Of a stretch of 64,000 nucleotides of DNA, positions 9,177 to 19,737 are shown piece after piece. How positions within the stretch are numbered: the stretch's first letter is position 1; the number at the start of each line of letters is the position of its first letter. This DNA comes from Desulfovibrio desulfuricans (lineage in GTDB: Bacteria; Desulfobacterota; Desulfovibrionia; Desulfovibrionales; Desulfovibrionaceae): NCBI RefSeq assembly GCF_024460775.1, contig NZ_JANFYZ010000013.1, positions 1 through 64,000 of the forward strand, given 5' to 3'. Under the pieces are notes generated by a model. The model worked only from the letters and a program-made list of their open reading frames with translations. It ran no database searches and was not told the origin of the DNA. The position numbers and the translations under genes were made by a program.

Positions 9177-9869
9177 ATGAAACGACTGGCGCTTCTACTG
9201 CTGCTGCTTTGCGTCACCTTGCTCAACGGTTGCGCATACACCGGCTATTCCATTTATGACGACCAGCGCCTGATGGGTACCATGTCGGACGACAAGGAAC
9301 TCTCTGCCAAGATCAAGACGGCCCTGCTGGACGAAAGCTTCTCCGGCGGCTGGTCTGTTGCGGTATACAGTTTTTACGGCCATGTCTTCCTTGTGGGCGA
9401 AATACCCGACACCATGCAGGGCAAGGCTGTGACCATAGCCAACCGCTACAAACCCCGCTCGGTCACCACGCACTGGTTTACCCCCGCCACCAGCGACACC
9501 AGCAACTTTGTGCTGGCCACCAAGCTGCGCAAAGACCTTATTGCAACCAAGGGGCTTTCTTCCACCCGCATAGATACGGAAGTGAACTCCGGGCGTGTGG
9601 TTCTGCTTGGCGTGGTAAGGGATGATGCGGAAAAGCAGCTCGCCATCCAGGCCGCACGCGGGGTTGGTGGCGTGACCGGCGTAACAAGCTACCTCATGTT
9701 TCCCCAAAAGGCGGGCCAGCTTGATAATATGCAGCCAGAACACGCCACCGGCGTGAGCCCCATGGACGGCAGCATGGAACCCTCCGGCAGCCCAAGCAGC
9801 ACGCCGGTTCCCAGCGGAGCAAACAGCTCCGGTGGTTCGGGCGATGTGGAGTCGCGCGAGCTGCCCTAG
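9177..9869 (+). CDS. BON-domain outer-membrane/periplasmic lipoprotein
   Basis: 230 aa from ATG 9177, chosen because CAGGAGG sits 5-11 nt upstream. The signal peptide ends in a lipobox (LLNGC), so lipid attachment at that Cys is expected. Two BON-type repeats follow: one around residues 40-110 (ELSAKIKTALLDE ... VFLVGEIPD) and one around 120-190 (LRKDLIATKG ... GRVVLLGVVRDDAEK). This is the layout of YraP/DolP-type division and envelope-stability lipoproteins. The last 45 residues are Ser/Pro/Gly-rich and probably disordered. Likely co-transcribed with murA; a strong terminator follows at 9950-9989. Confidence 0.85.
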   Translation: MKRLALLLLLLCVTLLNGCAYTGYSIYDDQRLMGTMSDDKELSAKIKTALLDESFSGGWSVAVYSFYGHVFLVGEIPDTMQGKAVTIANRYKPRSVTTHWFTPATSDTSNFVLATKLRKDLIATKGLSSTRIDTEVNSGRVVLLGVVRDDAEKQLAIQAARGVGGVTGVTSYLMFPQKAGQLDNMQPEHATGVSPMDGSMEPSGSPSSTPVPSGANSSGGSGDVESRELP

Positions 9870-9949
9870 ACCCGGCGCAGGCCGCTGATAATTCCAGATC
9901 CCCGCAACTGGCAGCTACGCCTCCCCTCCAGCGCATTCCCCTTTGAAAT

Positions 9950-9989
9950 AAAAAGCTTACCGGTGAAAAAGTTCGCCGGTAAGCTTTTT
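9950..9989. terminator. Bidirectional intrinsic terminator
   Basis: A perfect 14-bp stem (AAAAAGCTTACCGG at 9950-9963 with its complement at 9976-9989), 12-nt loop and T/A tracts on both flanks. It separates the plus-strand lipoprotein gene from the convergent HD-GYP gene and can serve both. Confidence 0.9.
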
Positions 9990-10015
9990 GCGTTTAGATC
10001 GCAGAAAGACCCGCC

Positions 10016-11263
10016 CTAGACGCGAGTCCATGCGCACAATTTGCGCATGGCAAGAAATTTTGCAGCCGCATCGCGCTGCGCTCTAAACCGCACCTGATTG
10101 ATCTGCAACGCATTTTTTACAACCAGCGCCACAATATCCGCATCAAGCTGCCTGTTCTCCGCCATGGCCGACATACAGGCAACCACGCGGGTCAGTTCCA
10201 TGCCGCCCCGGTACGGGCGGCTCTCTGTCAAGGCGGTAAACACATCAGCCACAGCCATAACGCGCATTGGCAAGGTGAGCTTTGCTGCTCCCAGACCATA
10301 CGGATACCCTTTTCCATCAAGCCTTTCGTGATGCATCCCGGCCCAATCGCACACGCAGTGAAAACCGGGGATTGAATCAAGAAGCTGTATCCCAATCTCG
10401 GCATGCTGCTTTATTTCATGCCGTTCTTGATCAGAAAGCGACCCAGGTTTCTCAAGAATATCCACAGGAACCGCCAACTTGCCTATGTCGTGCAAGAGCC
10501 CTGCAATGTAGATCGTCAGGTAATCTTCGCTTGATGCCAGACCAGTCAGCTTGAGTATTTCCTGCGCAGTGTGGGCAACGCCGTGTGAATGCGTTGCAGT
10601 GAACGGACTTTTTGAGTCAATAATCTGAGAAAACAGATCGCACAAAATCAAGAGATTTTTGGTTGAAAGAATGTCTTTGCAAAATTCATTGCTCAAATAC
10701 GCATTCATCGCCCTGGATGATTGATATGCAGCAATAATGGTTTTGTTTTCTGCCAGTTTTGCAAAGGCATCACGCCAAATGGATGAGAAATTGTCCGCTT
10801 TCTCAAGCATCGCCGCTGCCAGATGGTGAAATTCCACCTCTGGATGGGCGAGCATTTCAGCATCAACCGCATCAGCAAAATAAATGCAGTTTGCCGCTAT
10901 GGCGTTATCTTCCTGCGGGTTCAGTTCGTTCCACGGAGTCTTTCTGAGCAGAACCATGTTGCAGACATCTTCAGGAAGCTTGGCTGTTCTGCAAAATACC
11001 CAGCCAGCCACGCAGTAGTCTTCTTTTTCAAAAACAAAATTGGCCAGGCCATCCTTCAGCGGGATTGTCCCTATCTCATGCAGCATGCTGGCAATAAGCA
11101 GGTATTTTCTTTCCTGATGATCCAGGCCGCAATGCCCTGCTAACACCTGCGCCAGATAGGCCACACGCAGGTTGTGTTCTGTCAGCTTTTTGCAAACAAG
11201 CCCAAGCGCCCGCGAAAAACCAGAAAGCAAACTGTAAAGGCGAACTGACTCCATTGGCACCAC
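10016..11263 (-). CDS. HD-GYP domain protein (probable cyclic-di-GMP phosphodiesterase)
   Basis: 415 aa. The C-terminal half is an HD-GYP domain. HDIG is at about 258-261 and HHERLDGKGYP at 311-321, with the metal ligands and the GYP signature intact, so hydrolysis of c-di-GMP is likely. The N-terminal half contains a degenerate HD-like segment (LHEIG at 61-65) and no sensory domain I recognise. The start is uncertain: a GTG at 11263 and an ATG at 11254 are both possible, and neither has a strong ribosome site. Lying between two chemoreceptor genes suggests a motility or biofilm role, but this is inference. Confidence 0.88.
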   Translation of the reverse strand: MVPMESVRLYSLLSGFSRALGLVCKKLTEHNLRVAYLAQVLAGHCGLDHQERKYLLIASMLHEIGTIPLKDGLANFVFEKEDYCVAGWVFCRTAKLPEDVCNMVLLRKTPWNELNPQEDNAIAANCIYFADAVDAEMLAHPEVEFHHLAAAMLEKADNFSSIWRDAFAKLAENKTIIAAYQSSRAMNAYLSNEFCKDILSTKNLLILCDLFSQIIDSKSPFTATHSHGVAHTAQEILKLTGLASSEDYLTIYIAGLLHDIGKLAVPVDILEKPGSLSDQERHEIKQHAEIGIQLLDSIPGFHCVCDWAGMHHERLDGKGYPYGLGAAKLTLPMRVMAVADVFTALTESRPYRGGMELTRVVACMSAMAENRQLDADIVALVVKNALQINQVRFRAQRDAAAKFLAMRKLCAWTRV

Positions 11264-11519
11264 TCAAGCTAGAGGAGAGAATTTCAGCAAGGTATTTCCG
11301 ACGCTAACAATCGCGCCGCTTGCTTTTTTTGCAAAACGGGCAGGCAAAGCGGCATCTTTGAGGAGAGAACAAAACCAGCCTGAAGAAGACAAAAAGCTGG
11401 ATTGATAAGCGAAGCAGTTTTCTGCTTTCAGATGGCGGAGGTGCACCATACGGCGGCGCACCTCCGCAGCAGGCAATGTTCAGCACTCTGGCAAATTGAT
11501 CCCAATAATCCTTGCAGAC

Positions 11520-13277
11520 CTAGCCGTTGCGCATCTCAGAAATAAGACTTGCAAGCTTGCCCGCCTGCACGGCCAGATCGCTTACGGCCTTGGCAGCTTC
11601 GGCCATTCCCTCGGCTGTCTGGCGCGACATTTCATTAACTTCAATGATTGTCTGGTTGATTTCTTCGCTGGCGGCAGACTGTTGCTCGCTGGCAGTGGCA
11701 ATGGCGTTGGCCTGATCGGCTGTAACATCTGCGGTGACAACAATTTCGCTCAGGGCCTGCCCGGAGAGGCTGGCGCTCTCTGTAGCAGTATTGACCTGCT
11801 CGACGGCGTTATCCATTGAAACAAGGCTTTTCGTGGTACTTTCCTGAATGGAGCGGATAACCCGCCCAACATCTGTTGTTGAAGCCATGGTTTTTTCTGC
11901 AAGCTTGCGCACTTCGTCCGCCACCACGGCAAATCCGCGCCCTGCCTCGCCTGCCCGCGCCGCTTCTATGGCAGCATTGAGGGCCAGCAGATTGGTCTGA
12001 TCGGCGATATCGGAAATGACCGTCATGATCTGTGAAATATCCTGCGCATGCCCATTCAGTTGCGCCATGTCATCTTTCAACTCCATCGAGAGGCGGTGCA
12101 CAAGCTGGATACTCTCCAGCGAGTTGCCCACAATCGTGGCCCCGTGCTCGGCCTTCGCCTTGGTTTCTGCCGATGCGGATGAAGCAGCGCCAGCATTTTT
12201 TGCAACTTCCTGCACGGTGGCATTCATCTCGTTCATGGCTGTGGCTGCTTCACCCAGCCGCTGGGCAGTTTGCACTGCGCCCCTGTCGGCCTGTTCTATC
12301 TGGGCAGAAAGTTGCGTTGAAGCAGAGCTGACCGCATGGGCTACTTCTTCCAGTTGCGCTGCCGCCACAAGCATTGCGCTGGATTTTGACTGGGCAATCT
12401 TGCCGGATTCTTCTGCATTGCGCATGGCCTCTGTGGCCTTTGCAGCCTGATTCTGGGCGTTCAGCGATTCATTGTGCGCCTTCTCCATATGGGCTTTGAG
12501 CGATTCAACCATTGAAACAATTGAATCATAGACGCCAATTCTGGCACTGCCGTCAGCGATTTCATAATCACCATCAACAACGCGGCGGGCCAGCGAATTC
12601 AACTGCCCAGGATCTTTGCCCAACTGCCGCATAACACTGCGCGTCAGCAGGTAGGTAATTATTATGCTGATGACGACTGCAATCAGGCTGAGCACCAAAC
12701 CTGTATTTTTTGCCATTATGCCAAGCGCTATGGCATCAAGCATATTTTCCTTGCTGCTCCGGGTCGTCAGGTTGACAAGCTCCGCGTAGACAGGGGCAAG
12801 CTTACGAAACTGGGGGCCATATTCTGCGGAAAACAGGGCAGTTGCCTCATCAAATTTTCCTTCAGCAACAAGCTTTGTCGAATTTCTCCTTACAATTCCC
12901 ATGTCTGCGGAAATATCGTCAATCTGCCGGATCAGTTTTTTTGCCTGCGCAGCAATGTCGCCATCAAACAACGCTGTATATTCAATATATCTTTTTTGAT
13001 CTTCGGCGATTTTTTGTAAGGATTCTTTGATTGCTGAGTCATACCGCGCAGCGGCTGAGGCTTCGCGTGCAAGGAGCATTGTTGTTAGATTTGCTCTCAC
13101 TGTCCAAAAGTTTAGATGCATATCACCAACAGCTATAACAGCAGGAATATATGCCTTATCAACATCATCGATACTTCCATTTAATTTTGAAGTACTGATT
13201 ATTGATGATGTTGAAATCGCCAGAATCACAACAATCATGCCAGCAAATGACAAGATAAGTTTTGTGGACAACCGCAT
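11520..13277 (-). CDS. Methyl-accepting chemotaxis protein
   Basis: 585 aa from ATG 13277, preceded by GGGG; the open frame extends to 13328 but that part looks untranslated. TM1 is at about residues 8-28. A helical periplasmic sensor (four-helix-bundle type) runs to about 190, followed by TM2, a HAMP-like region and a long coiled coil. The signalling tip [20 protein letters not shown] is intact, and a second typical block reads [18 protein letters not shown]. No CheR-binding pentapeptide is visible at the C-terminus. Stimulus unknown. Confidence 0.95.
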   Translation of the reverse strand: MRLSTKLILSFAGMIVVILAISTSSIISTSKLNGSIDDVDKAYIPAVIAVGDMHLNFWTVRANLTTMLLAREASAAARYDSAIKESLQKIAEDQKRYIEYTALFDGDIAAQAKKLIRQIDDISADMGIVRRNSTKLVAEGKFDEATALFSAEYGPQFRKLAPVYAELVNLTTRSSKENMLDAIALGIMAKNTGLVLSLIAVVISIIITYLLTRSVMRQLGKDPGQLNSLARRVVDGDYEIADGSARIGVYDSIVSMVESLKAHMEKAHNESLNAQNQAAKATEAMRNAEESGKIAQSKSSAMLVAAAQLEEVAHAVSSASTQLSAQIEQADRGAVQTAQRLGEAATAMNEMNATVQEVAKNAGAASSASAETKAKAEHGATIVGNSLESIQLVHRLSMELKDDMAQLNGHAQDISQIMTVISDIADQTNLLALNAAIEAARAGEAGRGFAVVADEVRKLAEKTMASTTDVGRVIRSIQESTTKSLVSMDNAVEQVNTATESASLSGQALSEIVVTADVTADQANAIATASEQQSAASEEINQTIIEVNEMSRQTAEGMAEAAKAVSDLAVQAGKLASLISEMRNG

Positions 13278-13543
13278 ATTTTGATCCCCGCATCGCGTGC
13301 ACGTTATTTTTACTGCCCAAAGGGGCATGACCTCACGTCAAAATCTCCAGTCTGCCTTTTTTATTGATGATAATGCTGCATATACATGGACAATAAGATG
13401 TATTTCAGCGATATCGACCCGAGCACTATATAAATATATGTACAGGCTCAGCTCACGTCACACCTCTTCATAATGCGCCATTGAATAACTTTTCCTACTT
13501 TAATGCGCTATGTCATCAATACTGATAAGTAAAATAGTATTTT

Positions 13544-13558
13544 TGCATGCCGCATGCA
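13544..13558. promoter_or_regulatory. Perfect palindrome, candidate operator
   Basis: TGCATGC and GCATGCA flank one central C. It lies between the divergent chemoreceptor and LysR-type genes. Which protein binds it, if any, is unknown. Confidence 0.3.
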
Positions 13559-13600
13559 TACCGCAAATATATGAGTTTAACATTGATTCAACCATTTTCC

Positions 13601-13615
13601 TGACATATACTGTCA
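13601..13615. promoter_or_regulatory. Dyad TGACA-N5-TGTCA, candidate LysR-type operator
   Basis: The interrupted dyad resembles the size of LysR-family boxes and lies upstream of the LysR-type gene at 13770. Assignment rests on position only. Confidence 0.3.
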
Positions 13616-13769
13616 TGTAAAAAGGCTTATGCACTATGGAATATTGTGCGAAAAATTTCCTAATGCAAAAAAATCTGGATAAAACATTCTACGTTTCAAT
13701 TTGATGCTTACTTATTGATGGCCACACTCTCAACTGCAAAGACAAGCGCTTGATGCACCAGGTACAACC

Positions 13770-14666
13770 ATGGAAATAAGACATCTTAAGACATTAATGA
13801 TGGTTGCATCTGCAAGGAGCATTTCAAAAGCATCACACTTATTACACCTGTCTCAGCCATCTGTGACAAGAATAGTGCAAGAAATAGAGACTATTGTAGG
13901 ATCCCCACTGTTTTCCAGAACAAAAGATGGCATGATTCTCACAAATGATGGAAAAAAATTCTACAAACTCGCCACAAAAATCACCTCGTCGCTTCATAAA
14001 ACTATATCTGATCTAAAAAATTCACATAAAAAATGCGTTATAAACATTGGATTTTGTCCAAGTATTATGATTTTTGACCTCATTGAACAATTGCGCTACG
14101 CAAATTTTAGCATGGATTACATCAGATTTCATGAATTCAATACAAAAAGACAGCTTATAGCGCTAAAGAACAATCAGATTGATATTTCAATCACACGGGG
14201 TGCGGACACAGCCCACAGTGAAGGCCTTGAGCAAATAACGCTGCATAAGGCGGAGCTTTTCGCGGTCATTCCGGCTGCGCATCGGCTTTCTGGAAAAAAG
14301 ACGCTCAATCTGGACGAGATGAAAGACGACCAGTTTGTAACACTGTCTGAAAAGTTCTTTCCATTTTACAACAGCACCATGACTGCCATATGCAAAAATG
14401 CCGGGTTCATTCCGCGCATCGGTTTTAGTGCCAATGGATACGTCGCCGCACTGGCAACCATTGCAGCAGGATCCTGTGTGGGGATTTTTCCACGCGGAAT
14501 TGTCAATTCAATCATACCTGGCTATGTATATATCCCCATACGAGCCAGAGATAATTTCATTGATATAACCTGCTATTTGCGGAAGGGCGAAAACAGAAAA
14601 GAAGTCATCGACATTATATCAATAATTCGCAATCAATTCTGCAACTTTGGACTGTCAGATATATAA
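13770..14666 (+). CDS. LysR family transcriptional regulator, AT-rich
   Basis: 298 aa. N-terminal winged HTH is at residues 1-60 (MEIRHLKTLMMVA...SQPSVTRIVQEIE...GSPLFSRT). A periplasmic-binding-protein-like effector domain follows (DISITRGAD, ELFAVIPAAHRLS, AALATIAAGSCVGIFPR). Base composition and codon use are clearly more AT-rich than in neighbouring genes, which suggests recent acquisition. The gene downstream is a broken acetyltransferase, so the regulated target is not evident. Confidence 0.9.
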   Translation: MEIRHLKTLMMVASARSISKASHLLHLSQPSVTRIVQEIETIVGSPLFSRTKDGMILTNDGKKFYKLATKITSSLHKTISDLKNSHKKCVINIGFCPSIMIFDLIEQLRYANFSMDYIRFHEFNTKRQLIALKNNQIDISITRGADTAHSEGLEQITLHKAELFAVIPAAHRLSGKKTLNLDEMKDDQFVTLSEKFFPFYNSTMTAICKNAGFIPRIGFSANGYVAALATIAAGSCVGIFPRGIVNSIIPGYVYIPIRARDNFIDITCYLRKGENRKEVIDIISIIRNQFCNFGLSDI

Positions 14667-14802
14667 CAAAATTATTATTTTCATATCTCTGAATCATCCA
14701 CGCCAGATGGGCAAAATGTTGAATGCCGCCAGAATACGGCTTTTCCACCATCCACTCCCCATTAGCGGCAGCCTCACAAAAAAATGCTGCCCAGGATCAA
14801 TC

Positions 14803-15140
14803 ATGACCATCCGGCCAGCTACCACCGCTGACATCGGCGACCTTATTAACGAGAATGAATGCACGTGGATTGCGAGGCGGAAGGCGTGAGTATGGGCTTT
14901 GCCGTTGCGGATGCGGAAGACGGCAGCGTTTTTGCGCTTTTTGTGCGCCCGGAGTGGGAGAATAAAGGCGTGGGCAAGCAGTTGCTGGAGAAGCTGGAGG
15001 CCTTTTTGCCTGCCCGGCATGAAATGATGTGGCTCGAAACAGATGGAAGTAGCCGCGCCGCTGGATTTTATGCTCACCTGGGGTGGACACGCGCGGCAGA
15101 ACTGGAAAACGGCGATGCCCGTTTTGAAAAAAGGCGTTAA
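14803..15140 (+). pseudogene. GNAT-family N-acetyltransferase, frameshifted and internally deleted
   Basis: ATG 14803 opens with MTIRPATTADIGDL, a typical GNAT N-terminus. After 28 codons the frame ends at 14889. A frame shifted by +2 then gives CEAEGVSMGFAVADAEDGSVFALFV, the acetyl-CoA-binding loop (EWENKGVGKQLLE) and a normal GNAT ending (AAGFYAHLGW...FEKRR). Relative to intact family members about 30-40 residues between the two parts are missing. The gene is therefore probably dead unless the last 93 codons are translated alone from 14859. Confidence 0.65.
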
Positions 15141-15154
15141 CTATCGGCTGAATA

Positions 15155-15667
15155 TTATATTTTTTTATCAGCCCGCTCCAGCAGCTTCTCGCCCATGCGG
15201 CGCAAAACCGGGTTCGGCTCGACTTCAAAATCTTTCCAGTCGGCATCGGCGTAAGCCAGCAAGGCGCCCACAACGTCCAGCGCTTCTTCCGCGCTGTCAA
15301 CCCATCCGCTGACAGCCCCGTGCAGCATCAGCCCCGGCCCTTCCAGCGGGCCGCGAATACCCAGCACAGGGACTCCAGCCCCGGCGGCCAGCCCCACCTC
15401 CACCCCGGCATCCTGCCCGGAAGCACCGTAATAGATGACCATATCCGCCGTCAGGCAGGCACTGTGGCAAAAGGCGTACACCTCGCCGCCGTCACGATCG
15501 GTATCCATCCAGATGCGGCGTTCGGCGGGGGTCAACCCTGGCGGGGGCACGGCTTTGTCTGTCCAGTCCAGCATGCAACAGCCCATATTCCGCAGTTCGC
15601 GCCCCAAAAGGCGCACGCCGTGCTTGTGTTTGAAAGACCCGGCCACATAGATGGTCAATACAGACAT
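15155..15667 (-). CDS. Nucleoside 2-deoxyribosyltransferase-like protein
   Basis: 170 aa. It begins with a short strand and a glycine loop (TIYVAGSF). It continues with ADMVIYYGASGQDAGVEVGLAAGAGVPVLGI, which resembles the DxGxxxExGxA...GxPV region of the nucleoside 2-deoxyribosyltransferase/DUF4406-like fold. The catalytic Glu of that family could be the Glu in AGVEVG, but I cannot confirm enzymatic activity. No signal peptide or membrane segment. It is the last gene of a minus-strand run after cobO, about 60 nt downstream, so it may belong to the same transcript. Confidence 0.55.
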   Translation of the reverse strand: MSVLTIYVAGSFKHKHGVRLLGRELRNMGCCMLDWTDKAVPPPGLTPAERRIWMDTDRDGGEVYAFCHSACLTADMVIYYGASGQDAGVEVGLAAGAGVPVLGIRGPLEGPGLMLHGAVSGWVDSAEEALDVVGALLAYADADWKDFEVEPNPVLRRMGEKLLERADKKI

Positions 15668-15726
15668 ATACCCGAATTCCTTTTACAAATACTGGCAAAC
15701 ACACCCTGAAGGGCAATCAGCTACGG

Positions 15727-16230
15727 CTAAAACTCTATGCCCGGCGCAGCCTTGACTCCTGTACGCCAGGGGTGCTTGATTTCAGTCATGGAGGTCACAA
15801 GGTCTGCAGCATCCACCAGCCACTCAGGCGCACTGCGGCCAGACAGCACCAGATGGCAATCCCTGGCGCGAGCCAGCGCCATGAGCTCTTCCAGCTCCTG
15901 CTGTTCAAGAATCCCGGCGCTCAGGGCATACAGGGCTTCATCCAGAACCAGCATGTCGGCCTGCTCAAGCTGCTCATGCGCCCAGCCGAGCACCCTCAGA
16001 GCGGCCTCACGGTGCGCGGGGCGCTCTGCATCGGTACGCAAAAAACCCAGCCCTCCGGCAAAAAAGCGCTCTCCCAGCAGTTTGGCAAGCATGGCCTGCT
16101 CGCCCGCCTGCCCATCGCGCTTCATAAACTGCCCAAAGGCCACAACCATATTCTGCCCCAGGGCACGCACGGTCTGCCCCACGCAGGCGCTGGTTTTTCC
16201 TTTGCCGTCACCTGTATACACAAGAATCAT
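15727..16230 (-). CDS. cobO: Cob(I)yrinic acid a,c-diamide adenosyltransferase
   Basis: Transfers the adenosyl group of ATP to the cobalt of corrinoids. 167 aa from ATG 16230. The P-loop GDGKGKTS lies at residues 7-14; FGQFMKRD and the conserved LDEALYA and DLVTSMTEIKHP blocks identify the CobO/BtuR family. The ATG shares its first base with the stop codon of the upstream radical SAM gene (TAATG), so translation is coupled. Other cobalamin genes in the window (cbiD) are about 47 kb away. Confidence 0.93.
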   Translation of the reverse strand: MILVYTGDGKGKTSACVGQTVRALGQNMVVAFGQFMKRDGQAGEQAMLAKLLGERFFAGGLGFLRTDAERPAHREAALRVLGWAHEQLEQADMLVLDEALYALSAGILEQQELEELMALARARDCHLVLSGRSAPEWLVDAADLVTSMTEIKHPWRTGVKAAPGIEF

Positions 16231-17234
16231 TATTTCCAGACTCCCGGGATCTGCACGCCGCACTTGGGGCACTTGCCTTCTGCGCCCCGCACCCGCGTGT
16301 CGTATCCGTTCCGTTCAATAACCAGCGCATTGCATTCTGGACAAAACGTATTGCTGCCCAGAGGGCTGCGCGTGTTCCCTATATAAACGTAATTCAGGCC
16401 AGCCTCGCGCCCGATGCGCCAACAGGCTTCAAGTGTTGCCAGCGGCGTGTCCGGATGGTCGATCATCAGGTGCGCGCCGTGAAACCCCGTCACATGCCAT
16501 GGAGTATCCGGCCCCAGCTCGTCGCGAATAAAAGCCGCCAGCGCTTCCATCTCCGCCTGCCCGTCGTTGAGACCGGGGATGACAAGGGTTGTGACCTCAA
16601 GCCACCAGCCAAGCTTCTTGATGGCTTTCAGATTCTCCAGCACAGGCTGAAGGTGCCCGCCGCAATATTTGCGGTAAAAGGCCTCGCTGAACGACTTCAG
16701 ATCCACATTGGCGGCGCAGATGCACCGGCTGAGGGCCGTCAGGCAATCCTTGGACATATAGCCGTTGGTCACAAGCACGCTGCGTATACCCTTTTTGGCC
16801 GCCATACCCGCTGTCTCGTACAGCAGCTCAAAAAAGACCGTAGGCTCGTTGTAGGTAAAGGCCAGGGTCTGGGCGTGGTTGGCCAGAGCGTGAGCCAGCA
16901 GGTCTTCTGGCGCAGCGCGCTTGCCGGGCACAAGGCCGTTTTCCGGCACATGGGCTATGTTGTTGTTCTGGCAGAAATGGCAGGAAAAGTTGCACCCGGC
17001 GCTGCCGACAGAAAAAATCTTGCTGCCGGGTAAAAAATGGTAAAGAGGCTTTTTTTCGATGGGATCCATGGCAGCAGCGGTAACAACCCTGCTGACCAGA
17101 GAAACCATTTCCCCCCGCATGTTGACGCGCACCCCGCAAATGCCCTTGGCCCCTTTGCGCAGGCGGCAACGGTGAGCGCACAGGCGGCACACAACAGTGC
17201 CGTCAGGCTGAGAATCCCAAAGCGCGGCAAGCAT
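16230..17234 (-). CDS. amrS: AmmeMemoRadiSam system radical SAM enzyme
   Basis: 334 aa. N-terminal CRLCAHRCRLRKGAKGICGVR forms a Cys-rich segment. The radical SAM motif CNFSCHFCQN comes next. NEPTVFFELLYE and ANVDLKSFSEAFYRK are typical of the AmrS (formerly PflA-like) group. A C-terminal CPEC...CPKC zinc-ribbon-like pair ends the protein. ATG 17234 was chosen because GGGAGAGG lies at a good distance; a TTG at 17240 would overlap the upstream stop. The AmmeMemoRadiSam partners (AmmeMemo and AmrB-like genes) are not in the window. Substrate unproven. Confidence 0.9.
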   Translation of the reverse strand: MLAALWDSQPDGTVVCRLCAHRCRLRKGAKGICGVRVNMRGEMVSLVSRVVTAAAMDPIEKKPLYHFLPGSKIFSVGSAGCNFSCHFCQNNNIAHVPENGLVPGKRAAPEDLLAHALANHAQTLAFTYNEPTVFFELLYETAGMAAKKGIRSVLVTNGYMSKDCLTALSRCICAANVDLKSFSEAFYRKYCGGHLQPVLENLKAIKKLGWWLEVTTLVIPGLNDGQAEMEALAAFIRDELGPDTPWHVTGFHGAHLMIDHPDTPLATLEACWRIGREAGLNYVYIGNTRSPLGSNTFCPECNALVIERNGYDTRVRGAEGKCPKCGVQIPGVWK

Positions 17235-17236
17235 GC

Positions 17237-18373
17237 TCAACGCCTCTCCCTTCCATCACGGCCCCTGTCGGCGCCGCGCTGGTCATACTGTGAATCGCCC
17301 TGACTGCCGGGGCGCGGGTTATACCTGTCGTCTCCCCGCTGGTCATGGCTGTTGTCGCGGGGCCTGCCGGGGCCGCTGTAGCCACCATCGCGCGAATCAT
17401 GCTGATCGCGGCGCGGGCCGTCGTAACGGCCATCGTGCGGCCTGTCATCATACCGTCGGTTATCATACTGTCGGTCGTCATAGCGCCGATCGTCATAACG
17501 CCTGTCATCATGCCGCCTGTCGTCATGGCGAGGCCTGTTATGGTCTGGCTGCGGCGCGGGCTGCCAGATAACCGAAGGCATGTTCTGCTGCCCCGGCCAC
17601 ACAGGACCGCCGGGTTTGGGCATGGGCCCATACGGATTGGGCCCCCAGTGGTTGCCATCGGGGTAAATCTGCGGGGCCACAAAAAAAGTGCCGTAATTCT
17701 GCTGTTCCGGGGGAGCGGGCGGCACGACAGAGGTAATGATGTCGCCAGTCTGCGGATCCCGATACTGGGTCGCGATGCCCCTGTCGTTAAAATTTTCACC
17801 CTGGAGCTGCCCCGTGCCTGAAACAACGCTGCCGCCCTGTCCCTGCCAGCTTGGCGCGGGCGCAGGATAAGGCGCATAGCCAGGCCCATAACCTGGCGCA
17901 TACTCGGGGGCAAAGCCGGGGGCAGGCGCTGGCGGCGGCACGGCCGCAGGATTTGGCACAGGAGCCGCAGAGGGTGCGGGAGCGGGGGCAGGAGCCTCCG
18001 CTGGCCCCGGCAGGGAACCAAAAGAGGAATAGGGAGCCATGCCCCCTGCACCGGGCCAGGGGGTCGGCTGCCCGGGGGCGGCAGACTGCAAAGCGGGTGA
18101 CTGCCCAGCCGCTTGTTGGCCTGGCTGTTGGCCCACCGGTTGCCCAGGCTGCTGCCCCGGCTGCGGGTCAGGATGTTGCGGCGCATCTGGTTTCTCTACA
18201 GATGGCTGGCCTGGCGCAGCAGGCGGCTCAGGCTGGACCGCCTGCACAGGGCCAAGCTTTACACCCGAGACAGGCGCGCGGTATTCCGCAGCGCCATCCG
18301 CAGCAAGGGACGCGCCGGAACAAACGAACGTCAGTACGGCGCAGAAAATATACAATCCGGCATATCTACGCAT
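17237..18373 (-). CDS. Secreted Pro/Gly/Gln-rich low-complexity protein with Asp-Arg repeats
   Basis: 378 aa with a clear signal peptide (hydrophobic residues 4-22, cleavage near SLA|AD). No globular domain is recognised. The middle is rich in Pro, Ala, Gly and Gln (QPGQQPGQ, APAPAPAP, PGYGPGY). The C-terminal 120 residues consist of tandem Asp-Asp-Arg-(Arg/Gln)-(Tyr/His) units, six to eight of them, highly charged. The frame is supported by the signal peptide and an adjacent ribosome site. The stop codon is immediately upstream of the amrS start, so the two are probably co-translated. An envelope or surface role is plausible but unproven. Confidence 0.75.
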   Translation of the reverse strand: MRRYAGLYIFCAVLTFVCSGASLAADGAAEYRAPVSGVKLGPVQAVQPEPPAAPGQPSVEKPDAPQHPDPQPGQQPGQPVGQQPGQQAAGQSPALQSAAPGQPTPWPGAGGMAPYSSFGSLPGPAEAPAPAPAPSAAPVPNPAAVPPPAPAPGFAPEYAPGYGPGYAPYPAPAPSWQGQGGSVVSGTGQLQGENFNDRGIATQYRDPQTGDIITSVVPPAPPEQQNYGTFFVAPQIYPDGNHWGPNPYGPMPKPGGPVWPGQQNMPSVIWQPAPQPDHNRPRHDDRRHDDRRYDDRRYDDRQYDNRRYDDRPHDGRYDGPRRDQHDSRDGGYSGPGRPRDNSHDQRGDDRYNPRPGSQGDSQYDQRGADRGRDGRERR

Positions 18374-18516
18374 GGCACGCTCCTTACCCCTCCGGCTTTA
18401 TTCTAGCAGTGGCGGGCGGGCCGGTCTATGAAAAAACACGCGGGCAGGGCCTCAAAAAGTCGCTTGGGGTTTGAAAGAACCTGTGGTATGTAGCGCAGAT
18501 TCAAAGGAGGCAACGG

Positions 18517-19575
<1,059 letters not shown>

Positions 19576-19615
19576 AGCATGCCATTATTTATCTGCTCTA
19601 GCCCAGATTATAAAG

Positions 19616-19644
19616 GGCCGCCCGGCATCACCGGGCGGCCTTTT
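19616..19644 (+). terminator. Intrinsic terminator of purM
   Basis: 10-bp GC stem GGCCGCCCGG / CCGGGCGGCC with a 5-nt loop, followed by TTTT-C-G-TTT on the plus strand. Confidence 0.9.
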
Positions 19645-19737
19645 CGTTTCAAACTGCTTTTCTTTTTCGCATTGCGTTGACATAATCAGCCGTCAATGGC
19701 CGCAAGAATACCGCACGGCCCACTTCAGGAGGATATC

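Larger units (their letters stand above)
13278..13769. other. AT-rich divergent intergenic region with two dyads
   Basis: About 490 bp without a gene, between the minus-strand chemoreceptor and the plus-strand LysR gene. It holds two near-perfect dyads: TGCATGC-C-GCATGCA at 13544-13558 and TGACA-N5-TGTCA at 13601-13615. The second lies about 155 nt before the LysR start and could be an autoregulatory site. Confidence 0.4.

Noticed and set aside
17400..17540. Short direct repeats that look CRISPR-like
   Set aside because: They are in-frame tandem codons (Asp-Arg-Tyr units) of a low-complexity protein, with no spacers and no cas genes.
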